Shown one piece after another: positions 1 to 6,160 of a stretch of DNA of 6,160 bases (the first letter of the stretch is position 1; every line of letters starts with the position of its first letter). The stretch is taken from NCBI GenBank assembly GCA_947486675.1, contig CANKUF010000046.1:1-6160 (forward strand), in the 5' to 3' direction. The stretch is from Acidimicrobiaceae bacterium (GTDB taxonomy: Bacteria; Actinomycetota; Acidimicrobiia; Acidimicrobiales; Ilumatobacteraceae). Both the position numbers and the translations under genes were made by a program. The notes beneath the pieces were generated by a model. That model did not search any database and was not told the origin of the DNA. It saw nothing but the letters and a program-made list of their open reading frames with translations.

Positions 1-2112
1 CGTTGCGCTATGAATATCGATACCGCGGGTAAAGGCATCAATCAATCCAGGATCATTGGCTAAATGCGCAATACAGCGAAGCTCAATTTGGTTGTAGTCC
101 GCAACCATGAAGACGCAGCCTTCACGTGGCACAAAGGCGGTGCGAAACACCTTTCCTTCTTCGGACCTAATAGGAATGTTGTGCAGGTTCGGTGCGTCGC
201 TGCTTAATCGTCCAGTACGTGCAACTGTTTGATTAAACGTTGCGTGAATACGACCATCAACTTGGATGGCGTCGAGCAAGCCCTGACCATAGGTTCCGCG
301 TAGTTTTTCGAATTCTCGGTATTCCAACAGCTGATCAATGAATTCTGGCCACTGATCTCGAATCTTCTCAAGCGTCGCAGCATCGGTGCTGAATCCTGTT
401 TTCGTCTTCTTACCAGGAGAAAGCTGTTTATCTTCGTAAAGAATCTGGCGCAACTGGGTGGGTGAATTGAGATTGAACGACTTCCCCGCCAATTCGTGAA
501 GCACCACTGTCAAGCGCTTTGTCTCTTTGACCAAATGCTCATTAATCATGGTCAATTGTTTCTTGTCGACGAGCACACCAACATGTTCCATCTTGGCCAA
601 TACCCGAATGAGTGGTAATTCCACATCGTTGAACAGTTCGCCAACACCCTGATGAGCAATTTCGCGAGACAAGGCGGGAATAACTCGTGCTACTGCGACA
701 GCAATGTTGGATGCGTCAGACGATGAGTTGGAAACTTGTGCGTCAAAACTCAATTGACCATCGTCAGTTGAGTTGTCGGAACGAGCCGCAATTCGATCTT
801 CCGTATATCGAGCCAACACCTCGTGTGCTTCCAACTTCGACTGTGCGGGCTCCAGCAAATATGCAGCGATTGCAGTGTCGAATCCAATTTTTGGAACGTC
901 AACATTGCGTTCTAGGAACCAGCGCAACATCGGCTTTACGTGATGACCAGAAATGCAGTCTGTTTTTGCGAACCTTGCAAGTACCGCATTGTCGAGCACG
1001 ATTGCTGCCTGAATCCAGACGACACCGTTTTTAGATTCATCGACCACGATCGCAATGCCGTCGAGTTCGCGTTGGTTTTCGTTCAACCAGCCCGGGGAAA
1101 GGACGATTCCATTTTTGCCATCGGCCTTATCCAATGCTGCAATTGTCTCAACGGCGTTCTTTGCAACTGTTGTTGTCACCTCTAGTGCGGCTGAATCTTG
1201 TTGAACCACTTGTTCTACCGATTGTCCTGGAACCTCAGTGATGAACCGACCGAATGCATCTTTGGTGCGAGCGAGCATCGATTTGAATTCCAGGGTTTCA
1301 AACCATTTTTGCAGCGCTGGTAAATCTGGTTTGGGAACAGACTCCAACACATCTATGCCAAGAGGCGCATCACGCCTGAGCACCATGATTTTCGCGTTGC
1401 GAGTTACTCGCTCGCGACTCGCATGCAGCGATTCCTTCAACTTGGGAGTTTGTGCATCTGCTGCATCAAAGATTGCCTCGAGCGTGCCGTATTGATTAAT
1501 CAGTTTTGCGGCCGTCTTTTCTCCGACACCGGGCACGCCTTCGAGGTTGTCGCTGGGGTCACCACGTAATGCCGCATAGTCGGGGTACTGATCTGGGGTG
1601 ACGCCGGTGCGTTCAACGATGCCTGCCTCGTTGTACAGCGCGTAGTCGCTCACACCTCGTTTGTTGTACAACACACGAATGAGTGGATCCTTGACAAGTT
1701 GGTAACTATCGCGATCTCCCGTAACCACGATCAACTCTGCGCCACGTTCTTCTGCATGAGTCGCAATCGTTGCAATCAGGTCATCACCTTCGAACCCTGC
1801 AGCATCGATGACCGGAATTCCAAAAGAGACAAGCAGTTCTTTGATGATGTCGAGCTGCTGATACAAAATGTCAGGCTGCTGCTCTCGTTGAGCCTTGTAC
1901 TCGGGAACCGCTTCGTGCCTGAAGGTCTTCTCTCGCCTATCGAACACCACAATGACACCGTCTGGTTTATGGTCTTTCACCAACGTGTTCAACATGGTGC
2001 AAAAGCCATACACAGAATTCGTTACTTGCCCACCCGCAGTGGCCATGTCGGTAGGTAGTGCGAAGAAAGCGCGATATGCCAGAGAGTTGCCATCGAGCGC
2101 CATCAATTTCAT
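1..2112 (-). CDS. polA: DNA polymerase I, 3' end beyond window (704 codons visible)
   Basis: DNA polymerase I fills gaps and removes RNA primers in repair and lagging-strand maturation. The N-terminal 5' nuclease domain (about residues 1-290) shows LDGNSLAYRAFFALP near the start, EGDDLIAT (108-115), GDRDSYQLV (132-140) and GDPSDN (184-189) followed by the GVPGVGEKTA helix-hairpin-helix motif. The middle domain keeps a 3'-5' exonuclease-like fold (FDTAIAAYLLEP from 411), but the first metal-binding motif is replaced by GIVLSPGW at 335, so proofreading is probably absent, as in other actinobacterial enzymes. The polymerase domain shows TGRLSSDAPNLHNIP (633 on) and motif A as DYNQIELR (672-679). 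Motifs B and C lie beyond the left edge; about 190-200 residues are missing if the protein has the usual 890-900. The ATG at 2112 gives the expected N-terminus but has no Shine-Dalgarno sequence; an in-frame ATG at 2103 is the alternative. It follows the response regulator gene by 13 nt and is probably co-transcribed with it. Confidence 0.97.
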   Translation of the reverse strand, partial: MKLMALDGNSLAYRAFFALPTDMATAGGQVTNSVYGFCTMLNTLVKDHKPDGVIVVFDRREKTFRHEAVPEYKAQREQQPDILYQQLDIIKELLVSFGIPVIDAAGFEGDDLIATIATHAEERGAELIVVTGDRDSYQLVKDPLIRVLYNKRGVSDYALYNEAGIVERTGVTPDQYPDYAALRGDPSDNLEGVPGVGEKTAAKLINQYGTLEAIFDAADAQTPKLKESLHASRERVTRNAKIMVLRRDAPLGIDVLESVPKPDLPALQKWFETLEFKSMLARTKDAFGRFITEVPGQSVEQVVQQDSAALEVTTTVAKNAVETIAALDKADGKNGIVLSPGWLNENQRELDGIAIVVDESKNGVVWIQAAIVLDNAVLARFAKTDCISGHHVKPMLRWFLERNVDVPKIGFDTAIAAYLLEPAQSKLEAHEVLARYTEDRIAARSDNSTDDGQLSFDAQVSNSSSDASNIAVAVARVIPALSREIAHQGVGELFNDVELPLIRVLAKMEHVGVLVDKKQLTMINEHLVKETKRLTVVLHELAGKSFNLNSPTQLRQILYEDKQLSPGKKTKTGFSTDAATLEKIRDQWPEFIDQLLEYREFEKLRGTYGQGLLDAIQVDGRIHATFNQTVARTGRLSSDAPNLHNIPIRSEEGKVFRTAFVPREGCVFMVADYNQIELRCIAHLANDPGLIDAFTRGIDIHSAT

Positions 2113-2125
2113 AGCGTTATGAATA

Positions 2126-2713
2126 TCACGAATTTGGTGTGAGTTCGCCGTCAATCACCCGTTGAGCGACATCTTTCATTCTGGAGCGAGTTGACATTGC
2201 CCCTTTTTGGATGAAATCAAAGGCTGCCTGCTCGGTCATGGAGAATGAATCAATCAACACGCCTTTGGCGCGGTCAAGCACCTTTCGCAATTGCAATTGT
2301 TCGTCTAAGGCATCACGCTCACCGCTGAGCAATTTCATTTCTGCGAATCGGCCGATGGCTAGCTCAATTGCAGGAACTAAATCAGTTTTCTGAAATGGCT
2401 TGACTAGGTATGCCAATGCGCCAGCATCGCGTGCTTGCTCAATCACTTCACGTTGGCTGAATGCAGTCAGCATGACCACAGGACAAATCTTTTCAGCAGA
2501 CACCACTCGAGCAGCGGCAAGACCATCGAGTCCTGGCATTTTGATATCGAAGATTGCAACGTCGGGCTTGTGCTCGCGAACAAGTTCAATTGCGGTGTCG
2601 CCTCGGCCGGTATCAGCCACAACGACATATCCTTCTTCTTGCAGAGTCTCAACAAGATCTAAACGAATGATGGCTTCATCTTCGGCAACGACAATTCGAA
2701 TTGGGTTTGCCAT
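2126..2713 (-). CDS. pdtaR: ANTAR-domain response regulator, PdtaR-like
   Basis: The protein is 195 residues, the usual size for this family. An N-terminal receiver domain (about 5-122) has the acidic pair E11/D12, phosphoacceptor D56 in FDIKMPGLDG, T83 in VMLTAF and K105 in YLVKPF, so the phosphorylation site is complete. A linking helix leads to a C-terminal ANTAR domain (about 130-190) with the typical LDRAKGVLIDSF segment (146-157) and the DVAQRVIDG helix. ANTAR proteins bind paired hairpins in nascent RNA and prevent transcription termination. In mycobacteria the homologue Rv1626 is phosphorylated by the histidine kinase PdtaS and lies a few genes from polA, which matches this placement; no kinase gene is in this window. 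The ATG shares its first base with the preceding gene's TGA stop, suggesting translational coupling. The family call is firm; the symbol rests on architecture and context. Confidence 0.93.
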   Translation of the reverse strand: MANPIRIVVAEDEAIIRLDLVETLQEEGYVVVADTGRGDTAIELVREHKPDVAIFDIKMPGLDGLAAARVVSAEKICPVVMLTAFSQREVIEQARDAGALAYLVKPFQKTDLVPAIELAIGRFAEMKLLSGERDALDEQLQLRKVLDRAKGVLIDSFSMTEQAAFDFIQKGAMSTRSRMKDVAQRVIDGELTPNS

Positions 2714-3039
2714 CAGTTGGTTCCCAATTTGTCCAAGAGATCATCTTGGTTTTGCTTTTGCTCTGCAATTGCGCGAACGAGATAAGCGCGTTGATCCTGC
2801 AATGCGTCTACATGTTTTTGCGCATCTCGAAATTCGTGCAAAGCAAGCGGTGTTTCGGAGACAAGGCTGCGCATTTCTTTATCATTGGCGTCATCACTCA
2901 ATGCAGCGAGCTGCTCATCTAACAGCGTGAGTTCGATCTGAAGTTGCTTCAAGTTCTCAGAATTTCGGCGAAGCCGCTTTTCAATGAGTCTTTGGGCAAC
3001 TCCGCGAATGTTCACATCAGCGAGTGTAGGAGTGTCCAT
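2713..3039 (-). CDS. small coiled-coil protein of unknown function
   Basis: This is a 108-residue, soluble, highly charged protein that I do not recognise as a named family. It has no signal peptide, membrane segment or cysteine motif. Two long helices are apparent, about 17-49 (rich in Leu, Glu, Arg, Gln) and about 67-105, separated by an acidic SDDANDKE linker, so a helical hairpin or dimeric coiled coil is likely. I chose the ATG at 3039 because the in-frame ATG upstream (3069) lies inside the tRNA gene. The chosen start is 2 nt past the tRNA CCA end and has no Shine-Dalgarno sequence, so translation may use a near-leaderless mRNA released by tRNA processing. Its stop overlaps the ATG of the response regulator by one base, so the two are probably made together; a role in the same regulatory pathway is only inferred from that. 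That it is a real gene is supported by its tight fit between the tRNA and the regulator. Confidence 0.75.
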   Translation of the reverse strand: MDTPTLADVNIRGVAQRLIEKRLRRNSENLKQLQIELTLLDEQLAALSDDANDKEMRSLVSETPLALHEFRDAQKHVDALQDQRAYLVRAIAEQKQNQDDLLDKLGTN

Positions 3040-3041
3040 GT

Positions 3042-3127
3042 TGGTGCCCGAGGTGGGAGTTGAACCCACACACCCTTTCGAATAACGGATTTTGAGTCCG
3101 TCGCGTCTGCCATTCCGCCACTCGGGC
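3042..3127 (-). tRNA. tRNA-Leu(CAA), CCA encoded
   Basis: This is an 86-nt class II tRNA with a complete cloverleaf. The acceptor stem GCCCGAG/CTCGGGC has 7 perfect pairs, followed by discriminator A and an encoded CCA. The D arm is GCG/CGC with a loop carrying GG. The anticodon stem ACGGA/TCCGT encloses the loop CTCAAAA, giving anticodon CAA (plus-strand 3092-3094), which reads UUG leucine codons. The long variable arm can fold as ATTC/GGGT closed by a GAAA tetraloop, as expected for leucine tRNAs. The T arm is GTGGG/CCCAC around TTCAACT. The gene is intact, and the next coding region on the same strand begins almost directly after it. Confidence 0.97.
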
Positions 3128-3185
3128 TTGAGTGAAGTGGGAAACAGCGTACCGAGCCCTTGGAAGTTCTACGCTTGTCCCCGAC
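3128..3185. promoter_or_regulatory. divergent promoter region between tRNA-Leu and fabD
   Basis: This 58-bp gap is the only space between the leftward tRNA unit and the rightward fab operon, so it should hold both promoters unless they reach into the flanking genes. The hexamer TACGCT, which fits the actinobacterial -10 pattern TAnnnT, occurs once on each strand: plus 3170-3175 and minus 3151-3146. The two form an inverted repeat separated by 18 bp. The plus copy would start RNA near 3182, just before the fabD ATG at 3186; the minus copy would start RNA about 12 nt before the tRNA 5' end. No good -35 sequence (TTGACA-like) is seen at the right spacing for either, so the exact sites are inferred. 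Confidence 0.45.
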
Positions 3186-4373
3186 ATGCTTGCGTTCACC
3201 TTTCCAGGTCAGGGTTCACAGCGCCCCGGTATGGGCCAGCCGTGGGTTGGCCACGACAGCTGGGAACTCGTGACGGAAGCATCCGATATTTCGGGTCGTG
3301 ACGTTGGCAGGCTCCTCCTCGATGCTGACGCCGAGGAATTGAAGGACACACGCAACGCTCAGCTGACCACTTTCGTGTCCTCTCTTATGGTGCTCGATGC
3401 CGTAGAGCGACTTGGCATCGAACCGAGCTTGTGCGCTGGCCACAGCCTTGGTGAGTACACGGCGCTTGCTGCGACTGGCGCTCTTGGTTTCGACGAAGGT
3501 ATTCGGCTTGTTGTCGCCAGAGCGGATGCGATGCACGATGCAGGAATTGAATCGCCAGGAACAATGGCAGCGGTTCTTGGTCTCGATGACGATGAAGTTG
3601 AAACTGCATGTCGTCTTGCAGACAGCGATGTATGGGTAGCCAACTTCAACGCACCAGGACAAATTGTTATTGCAGGTTCAATTGATGGTGTTGCGAAAGC
3701 AAGCGAGCAAGCAAAAGCTCTTGGTGCAAAACGTGTTATGGCTCTGCCTGTTTCGGGAGCGTTCCACACGCCGTATATGACGAGTGCGCGCGACCGTTTG
3801 CGTGAAGCAATTGCACTTGCCAAACCCCGCAACATTGATGTTCCCGTTGTCAGCAACGTGGACGCTCGTGCACATGACAACGGCGAAGAATGGTCAACAT
3901 TGTTGTCCGCACAACTTTCCTCACCTGTGCGCTGGAAACATTGTTTGCTCACGATGGCTGAGGCTGGAATCGTTGGGTTTATCGAACTGGGACCTGGTGG
4001 TGTTCTCACCGGAATGGCGAAGCGAACCATTGAAGGATCAAAATCCATCAGCGTCGCTACGCCAGATGATCTCGACAAATTGATCGAATGGATTGACGCG
4101 CTTCAACCGACAGCAACATTGCCACCTGGGTCGGTTCACGAAGGTGAACATCTCTTTGCAGTCGAGCGCATGGTGGTTTCGCCGGCTGCTGGCCTATTTG
4201 AAATTGACGCATCAATCGCGAACAAGTCACGCATTGAAGTAGGACAAATCATTGGTCACGTCGGAGAATCAGAAGTGCGTTCGCCATTCGCTGGAATGTT
4301 GCAGAACTTCATTGCAGTAGATGGAGAACGCGTCACGGCACACCAGCCAATCGCCTGGTTGCGAACTCACTAA
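3186..4373 (+). CDS. fabD: malonyl-CoA:ACP transacylase with C-terminal biotinyl/lipoyl-like domain
   Basis: FabD moves malonyl from CoA to the ACP phosphopantetheine arm, supplying the extender unit for cytosolic type II fatty-acid synthesis. The catalytic domain (1 to about 300) has the N-terminal FPGQGSQ (oxyanion Q9), nucleophile S87 in GHSLGEY, R112 for the malonyl carboxylate, H194 in GAFHTPYM, Q243, and IELGPGGVLTGM (266-277). All key residues are present. The family is normally about 300-316 residues, but this protein has 395. The extra part (about 325-395) carries two similar turns, VSPAAGLFEI (331-340) and VRSPFAGML (364-372), with IEVGQ between them and VDGERVTAHQPIAWL at the end. 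This resembles a BCCP or lipoyl domain lacking the EAMKM lysine hairpin. I chose the ATG at 3186 because MLAFTFPGQGSQ is the usual N-terminus; an in-frame ATG at 3132 would add 18 residues of promoter-region sequence. No Shine-Dalgarno sequence precedes it (GGAAG lies 19 nt away), so a leaderless or nearly leaderless mRNA is likely. Confidence 0.95.
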   Translation: MLAFTFPGQGSQRPGMGQPWVGHDSWELVTEASDISGRDVGRLLLDADAEELKDTRNAQLTTFVSSLMVLDAVERLGIEPSLCAGHSLGEYTALAATGALGFDEGIRLVVARADAMHDAGIESPGTMAAVLGLDDDEVETACRLADSDVWVANFNAPGQIVIAGSIDGVAKASEQAKALGAKRVMALPVSGAFHTPYMTSARDRLREAIALAKPRNIDVPVVSNVDARAHDNGEEWSTLLSAQLSSPVRWKHCLLTMAEAGIVGFIELGPGGVLTGMAKRTIEGSKSISVATPDDLDKLIEWIDALQPTATLPPGSVHEGEHLFAVERMVVSPAAGLFEIDASIANKSRIEVGQIIGHVGESEVRSPFAGMLQNFIAVDGERVTAHQPIAWLRTH

Positions 4374-4384
4374 GGTTCATTCGC

Positions 4385-5362
4385 ATGCCAACTATTCCTG
4401 CTCACGCCATTGGTGGTGTCATTACTGGTTGGGGGACGGCTCTGCCATCCAAAATCGTGACAAATGATGATTTGTCAAAAACCATGGAAACTTCCGATGA
4501 GTGGATTCGCGAACGCACGGGCATCCATCGTCGACACATTGGCGGAAGCACCGCAGAACTCTCTGTTGAAAGCGGTCGAATTGCAATGGCAATGGCAGGT
4601 GTATCACCTGATCAAATAGATGCGCTAGTGCTCTCTACAACCACTCCAGATCGCCAAGTTCCGGCAACATCTGCCACCGTTCAGAACCTGCTGGGATTGA
4701 AATGTGGTGCATTCGATATCAATGCGGCATGTTCTGGTTTCGTGTACGGGCTTGTTGTTGCACACGGACTTATTGCGATGGGATCTAAAAAAGTTTTGCT
4801 CATTGGCACCGACACATTGTCGCGCATTACCGATTGGACCGATCGCAATACAGCGATTTTGTTTGCCGATGGTTCTGGCGCTGCAGTTATTGAAGCCACC
4901 ACTGGACCAACCCAATTGCTTGGCTGGGATTTAGATGCCGACGGATCTGCAGAAGAATTGCTGTATGCCGAAATTGGTGGAAACATTCACATGGACGGCA
5001 AGGAAGTGTTTCGTCGCGCAGTTCGCATCATGGTCGATTCTGCTCAAAAGTCAATGCAGATTGCTGGCGTAACCGCAAAAGATATTGCGCTTATCGTTCC
5101 TCACCAAGCAAATACACGAATCATCAGCGCTGCATGCGACAGGCTCGGCATTCCAATGGAACGCACAAGCACCGTTCTGCATGAAACGGGTAACACCTCA
5201 TCGGCTTCTATTCCGCTTGCTCTCTTCGATGCCGCAGATGGTGGCCCCATGAGTGGTCGCACACTGCACGAAGGTGACTTGGTATTGGTTGTTGGATTTG
5301 GAGCCGGAATGACGGCGGCAAGTGCGGTATTGCGTTGGAACGGAAAGGGACTTCGAGCATGA
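4385..5362 (+). CDS. fabH: beta-ketoacyl-ACP synthase III
   Basis: FabH condenses an acyl-CoA primer with malonyl-ACP, the first elongation step of type II fatty-acid synthesis. The protein has 325 residues, normal for the family. The catalytic triad is complete: C116 in NAACSGF, H240 in VPHQAN and N270 in ETGNTSSAS. CoA-binding W40 is in SDEWIRERTGI, and the C-terminal glycine-rich loop GFGAGMTAASAVLRW (304-318) is present. The primer (acetyl-, branched-chain or longer acyl-CoA) cannot be decided from the sequence alone. The gene starts 11 nt after fabD; AAGG at 4372-4375, overlapping the fabD stop, is a weak ribosome binding site 9 nt from the ATG. The stop overlaps the fabG start. No residue is out of place. 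Confidence 0.97.
   Translation: MPTIPAHAIGGVITGWGTALPSKIVTNDDLSKTMETSDEWIRERTGIHRRHIGGSTAELSVESGRIAMAMAGVSPDQIDALVLSTTTPDRQVPATSATVQNLLGLKCGAFDINAACSGFVYGLVVAHGLIAMGSKKVLLIGTDTLSRITDWTDRNTAILFADGSGAAVIEATTGPTQLLGWDLDADGSAEELLYAEIGGNIHMDGKEVFRRAVRIMVDSAQKSMQIAGVTAKDIALIVPHQANTRIISAACDRLGIPMERTSTVLHETGNTSSASIPLALFDAADGGPMSGRTLHEGDLVLVVGFGAGMTAASAVLRWNGKGLRA
5341..5350 (+). promoter_or_regulatory. ribosome binding site that fixes the fabG start
   Basis: AAAGGGA at 5344-5350, inside the end of fabH, lies 8 nt before the ATG at 5359. This supports that ATG over the in-frame upstream ATG at 5335, which would add eight residues encoded by the fabH tail. Confidence 0.55.
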
Positions 5363-6081
5363 CAAATGAAACCACATCACCACGCGTGGTGTTAGTAACT
5401 GGTGGTTCGCGTGGCATTGGTTTGGCTTGTGCCCAACATTTCGCGGCGCTTGGTGACCACGTTGCAGTTACTTACAACTCATCTCCGCCTCCTGGTGAAT
5501 TTTTTGCAGTCAAGTGTGATGTCACAAATAACGAAGATGTTGACAACGCATTCAAAGCAATTGAAGAGAAGTTCGGTCCCGTTCAAGTGTTGGTTTCAAA
5601 CGCAGGCATAACGCGTGACGGACTTCTGTTGCGCATGGGCGAAGACGATTTCGCTGCGGTGATCGATGCCAACCTCACTGCTGCATATCGGGTTTGCAAG
5701 CGCGCAACACAAGGCATGCTGCGTGCACGTTCTGGCAGAATCATTTTGATGTCCAGTGTTGTTGCACTATTGGGTTCTGCCGGGCAGGCAAATTACGCCG
5801 CAAGTAAGGCGGGTCTTGTAGGACTCGCCCGTTCACTAGCCCGCGAATTGGGCTCCCGTTCAATCACCGTCAATGTTGTTGCACCTGGCCCGATTGATAC
5901 CGATATGACTGCCGCGTTAGGCGAAAAGCGATTAGAAGAACTCGCATCTGCAGTTCCACTCGGTCGAACGGGAACCGTGGACGCAATTGCTGGCGTTGTG
6001 ACATTTCTCGCTAGCCCTGCCGCCGCCTACATCCCGGGTGCTGTCATACCTGTTGATGGCGGTCTCGGCATGGGGCATTAA
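5359..6081 (+). CDS. fabG: 3-oxoacyl-ACP reductase, MabA-like
   Basis: FabG reduces 3-oxoacyl-ACP to 3-hydroxyacyl-ACP with NADPH in type II fatty-acid synthesis. It is a 240-residue classical short-chain dehydrogenase/reductase. The cofactor loop is TGGSRGIG (14-21), CDVT is at 53-56, and NAG is at 81-83. The catalytic set is N105, S133 in MSSVV, Y146 and K150 in NYAASK, and the APGPIDTDM loop (175-183) follows. The segment between the second strand and CDVT is short (SSPPPGEFF), and the end is PVDGGLGMGH; both features recall mycobacterial MabA more than E. coli FabG. The ATG at 5359 overlaps the fabH stop as ATGA, a sign of translational coupling, and has a good ribosome binding site. The operon context fixes the role to fatty-acid synthesis rather than a general dehydrogenase. 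Confidence 0.95.
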   Translation: MTNETTSPRVVLVTGGSRGIGLACAQHFAALGDHVAVTYNSSPPPGEFFAVKCDVTNNEDVDNAFKAIEEKFGPVQVLVSNAGITRDGLLLRMGEDDFAAVIDANLTAAYRVCKRATQGMLRARSGRIILMSSVVALLGSAGQANYAASKAGLVGLARSLARELGSRSITVNVVAPGPIDTDMTAALGEKRLEELASAVPLGRTGTVDAIAGVVTFLASPAAAYIPGAVIPVDGGLGMGH

Positions 6082-6140
6082 GCCCTTTTTCATTGTCCGC
6101 GTAGTACTCTGTTTGCGCAACGAAAACCAAGGAGAAAATC
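6082..6140 (+). promoter_or_regulatory. fabG-acpP spacer with ribosome binding site
   Basis: This 59-nt gap ends with AAGGAGA (6129-6135), the strongest Shine-Dalgarno sequence in the window, with GGAG 6 nt from the ATG at 6141. Strong initiation fits the high ACP level cells need. I see no hairpin terminator, so read-through from fabG is expected. TACTCT at 6105-6110 fits a TAnnnT -10 sequence and could give an extra acpP promoter, but no matching -35 was found. Confidence 0.6.
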
Positions 6141-6160
6141 ATGAGCCAGGAATTGTTTGT
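6141..6160 (+). CDS. acpP: probable acyl carrier protein, 5' end only
   Basis: Only six full codons are visible (MSQELF), followed by two bases of the next codon, so the sequence alone cannot identify the product. A strong ribosome binding site and the position after fabD-fabH-fabG make acyl carrier protein the clear expectation. A 3-oxoacyl-ACP synthase (fabF) would be the next candidate. Confidence 0.65.

Noticed and set aside
1..2112. Several plus-strand open frames of 75-119 codons opposite polA
   Set aside because: They are antisense to a continuous polA frame with conserved motifs along its whole length and have no supporting features of their own.
2733..2749. Inverted repeat ccaaga-gatca-tcttgg upstream of pdtaR
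   Set aside because: It is perfect over 6 bp but lies within the coiled-coil coding sequence, has no T-run, and is weak as a terminator; chance is the simpler explanation.
2400..2930. 176-codon open frame on the plus strand opposite the response regulator and coiled-coil gene
   Set aside because: It is antisense to two well-supported genes, spans their junction, and shows no domain or ribosome binding site.
3040..3069. Upstream in-frame start for the coiled-coil gene (MGSTPTSGTN extension)
   Set aside because: These ten codons are the T arm and acceptor end of tRNA-Leu.
3132..3185. Upstream in-frame start for fabD (18 extra residues)
   Set aside because: It would use nearly the whole promoter gap and has no homology to the FabD N-terminus, which normally begins a few residues before FPGQGSQ.
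3359..4078. 239-codon open frame on the minus strand inside fabD
   Set aside because: It lies wholly antisense to a fabD reading frame with all catalytic residues, and its translation is Ser/Ala/Arg-rich with no recognisable motif.
1..6160. CRISPR array, insertion sequence, toxin-antitoxin or phage defence genes
   Set aside because: No regular repeats, terminal inverted repeats, transposase or defence motifs are seen; every long stretch is accounted for by housekeeping genes.

Overview
The window is about 50% GC and looks like part of the chromosome of an actinobacterium of moderate GC content. The evidence is a PdtaR-type response regulator (receiver plus ANTAR domain) next to a DNA polymerase I that has lost its proofreading site, a FabG resembling mycobacterial MabA with a C-terminal GLGMGH ending, and several starts with no Shine-Dalgarno sequence. 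A freshwater or marine Acidimicrobiia-like lineage would fit, but that placement is inference. All genes are densely packed, with no insertion sequence, CRISPR array or other mobile element visible.

There are two divergent transcription units. On the minus strand, reading leftwards from about 3127, come tRNA-Leu(CAA), a small coiled-coil protein of unknown function that starts 2 nt after the tRNA CCA end, the response regulator (its ATG shares one base with the preceding stop), and polA, which starts 13 nt after the regulator and runs off the left edge with 704 codons visible. On the plus strand, reading rightwards from 3186, is a type II fatty-acid synthesis operon: fabD, fabH, fabG (4-base ATGA overlap with fabH) and the first codons of a gene that is almost certainly acpP.

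The fab genes supply successive steps of one pathway. FabD loads malonyl groups onto ACP, FabH makes the first condensation, FabG reduces the 3-ketoacyl-ACP, and ACP carries the intermediates. The minus-strand unit combines tRNA, signalling and DNA repair/replication functions.

The main oddity is FabD. At 395 residues it is about 85-90 longer than usual, and its C-terminal tail looks like a biotinyl/lipoyl (barrel-sandwich) domain whose modifiable-lysine hairpin has been removed. Other points of interest are the tRNA abutting an ATG, the compact 58-bp divergent promoter region with a TACGCT hexamer on each strand, and an Asn substitution in polymerase motif A. There is no gene-free stretch longer than 300 bases; the longest, 3128-3185, is the divergent promoter region.
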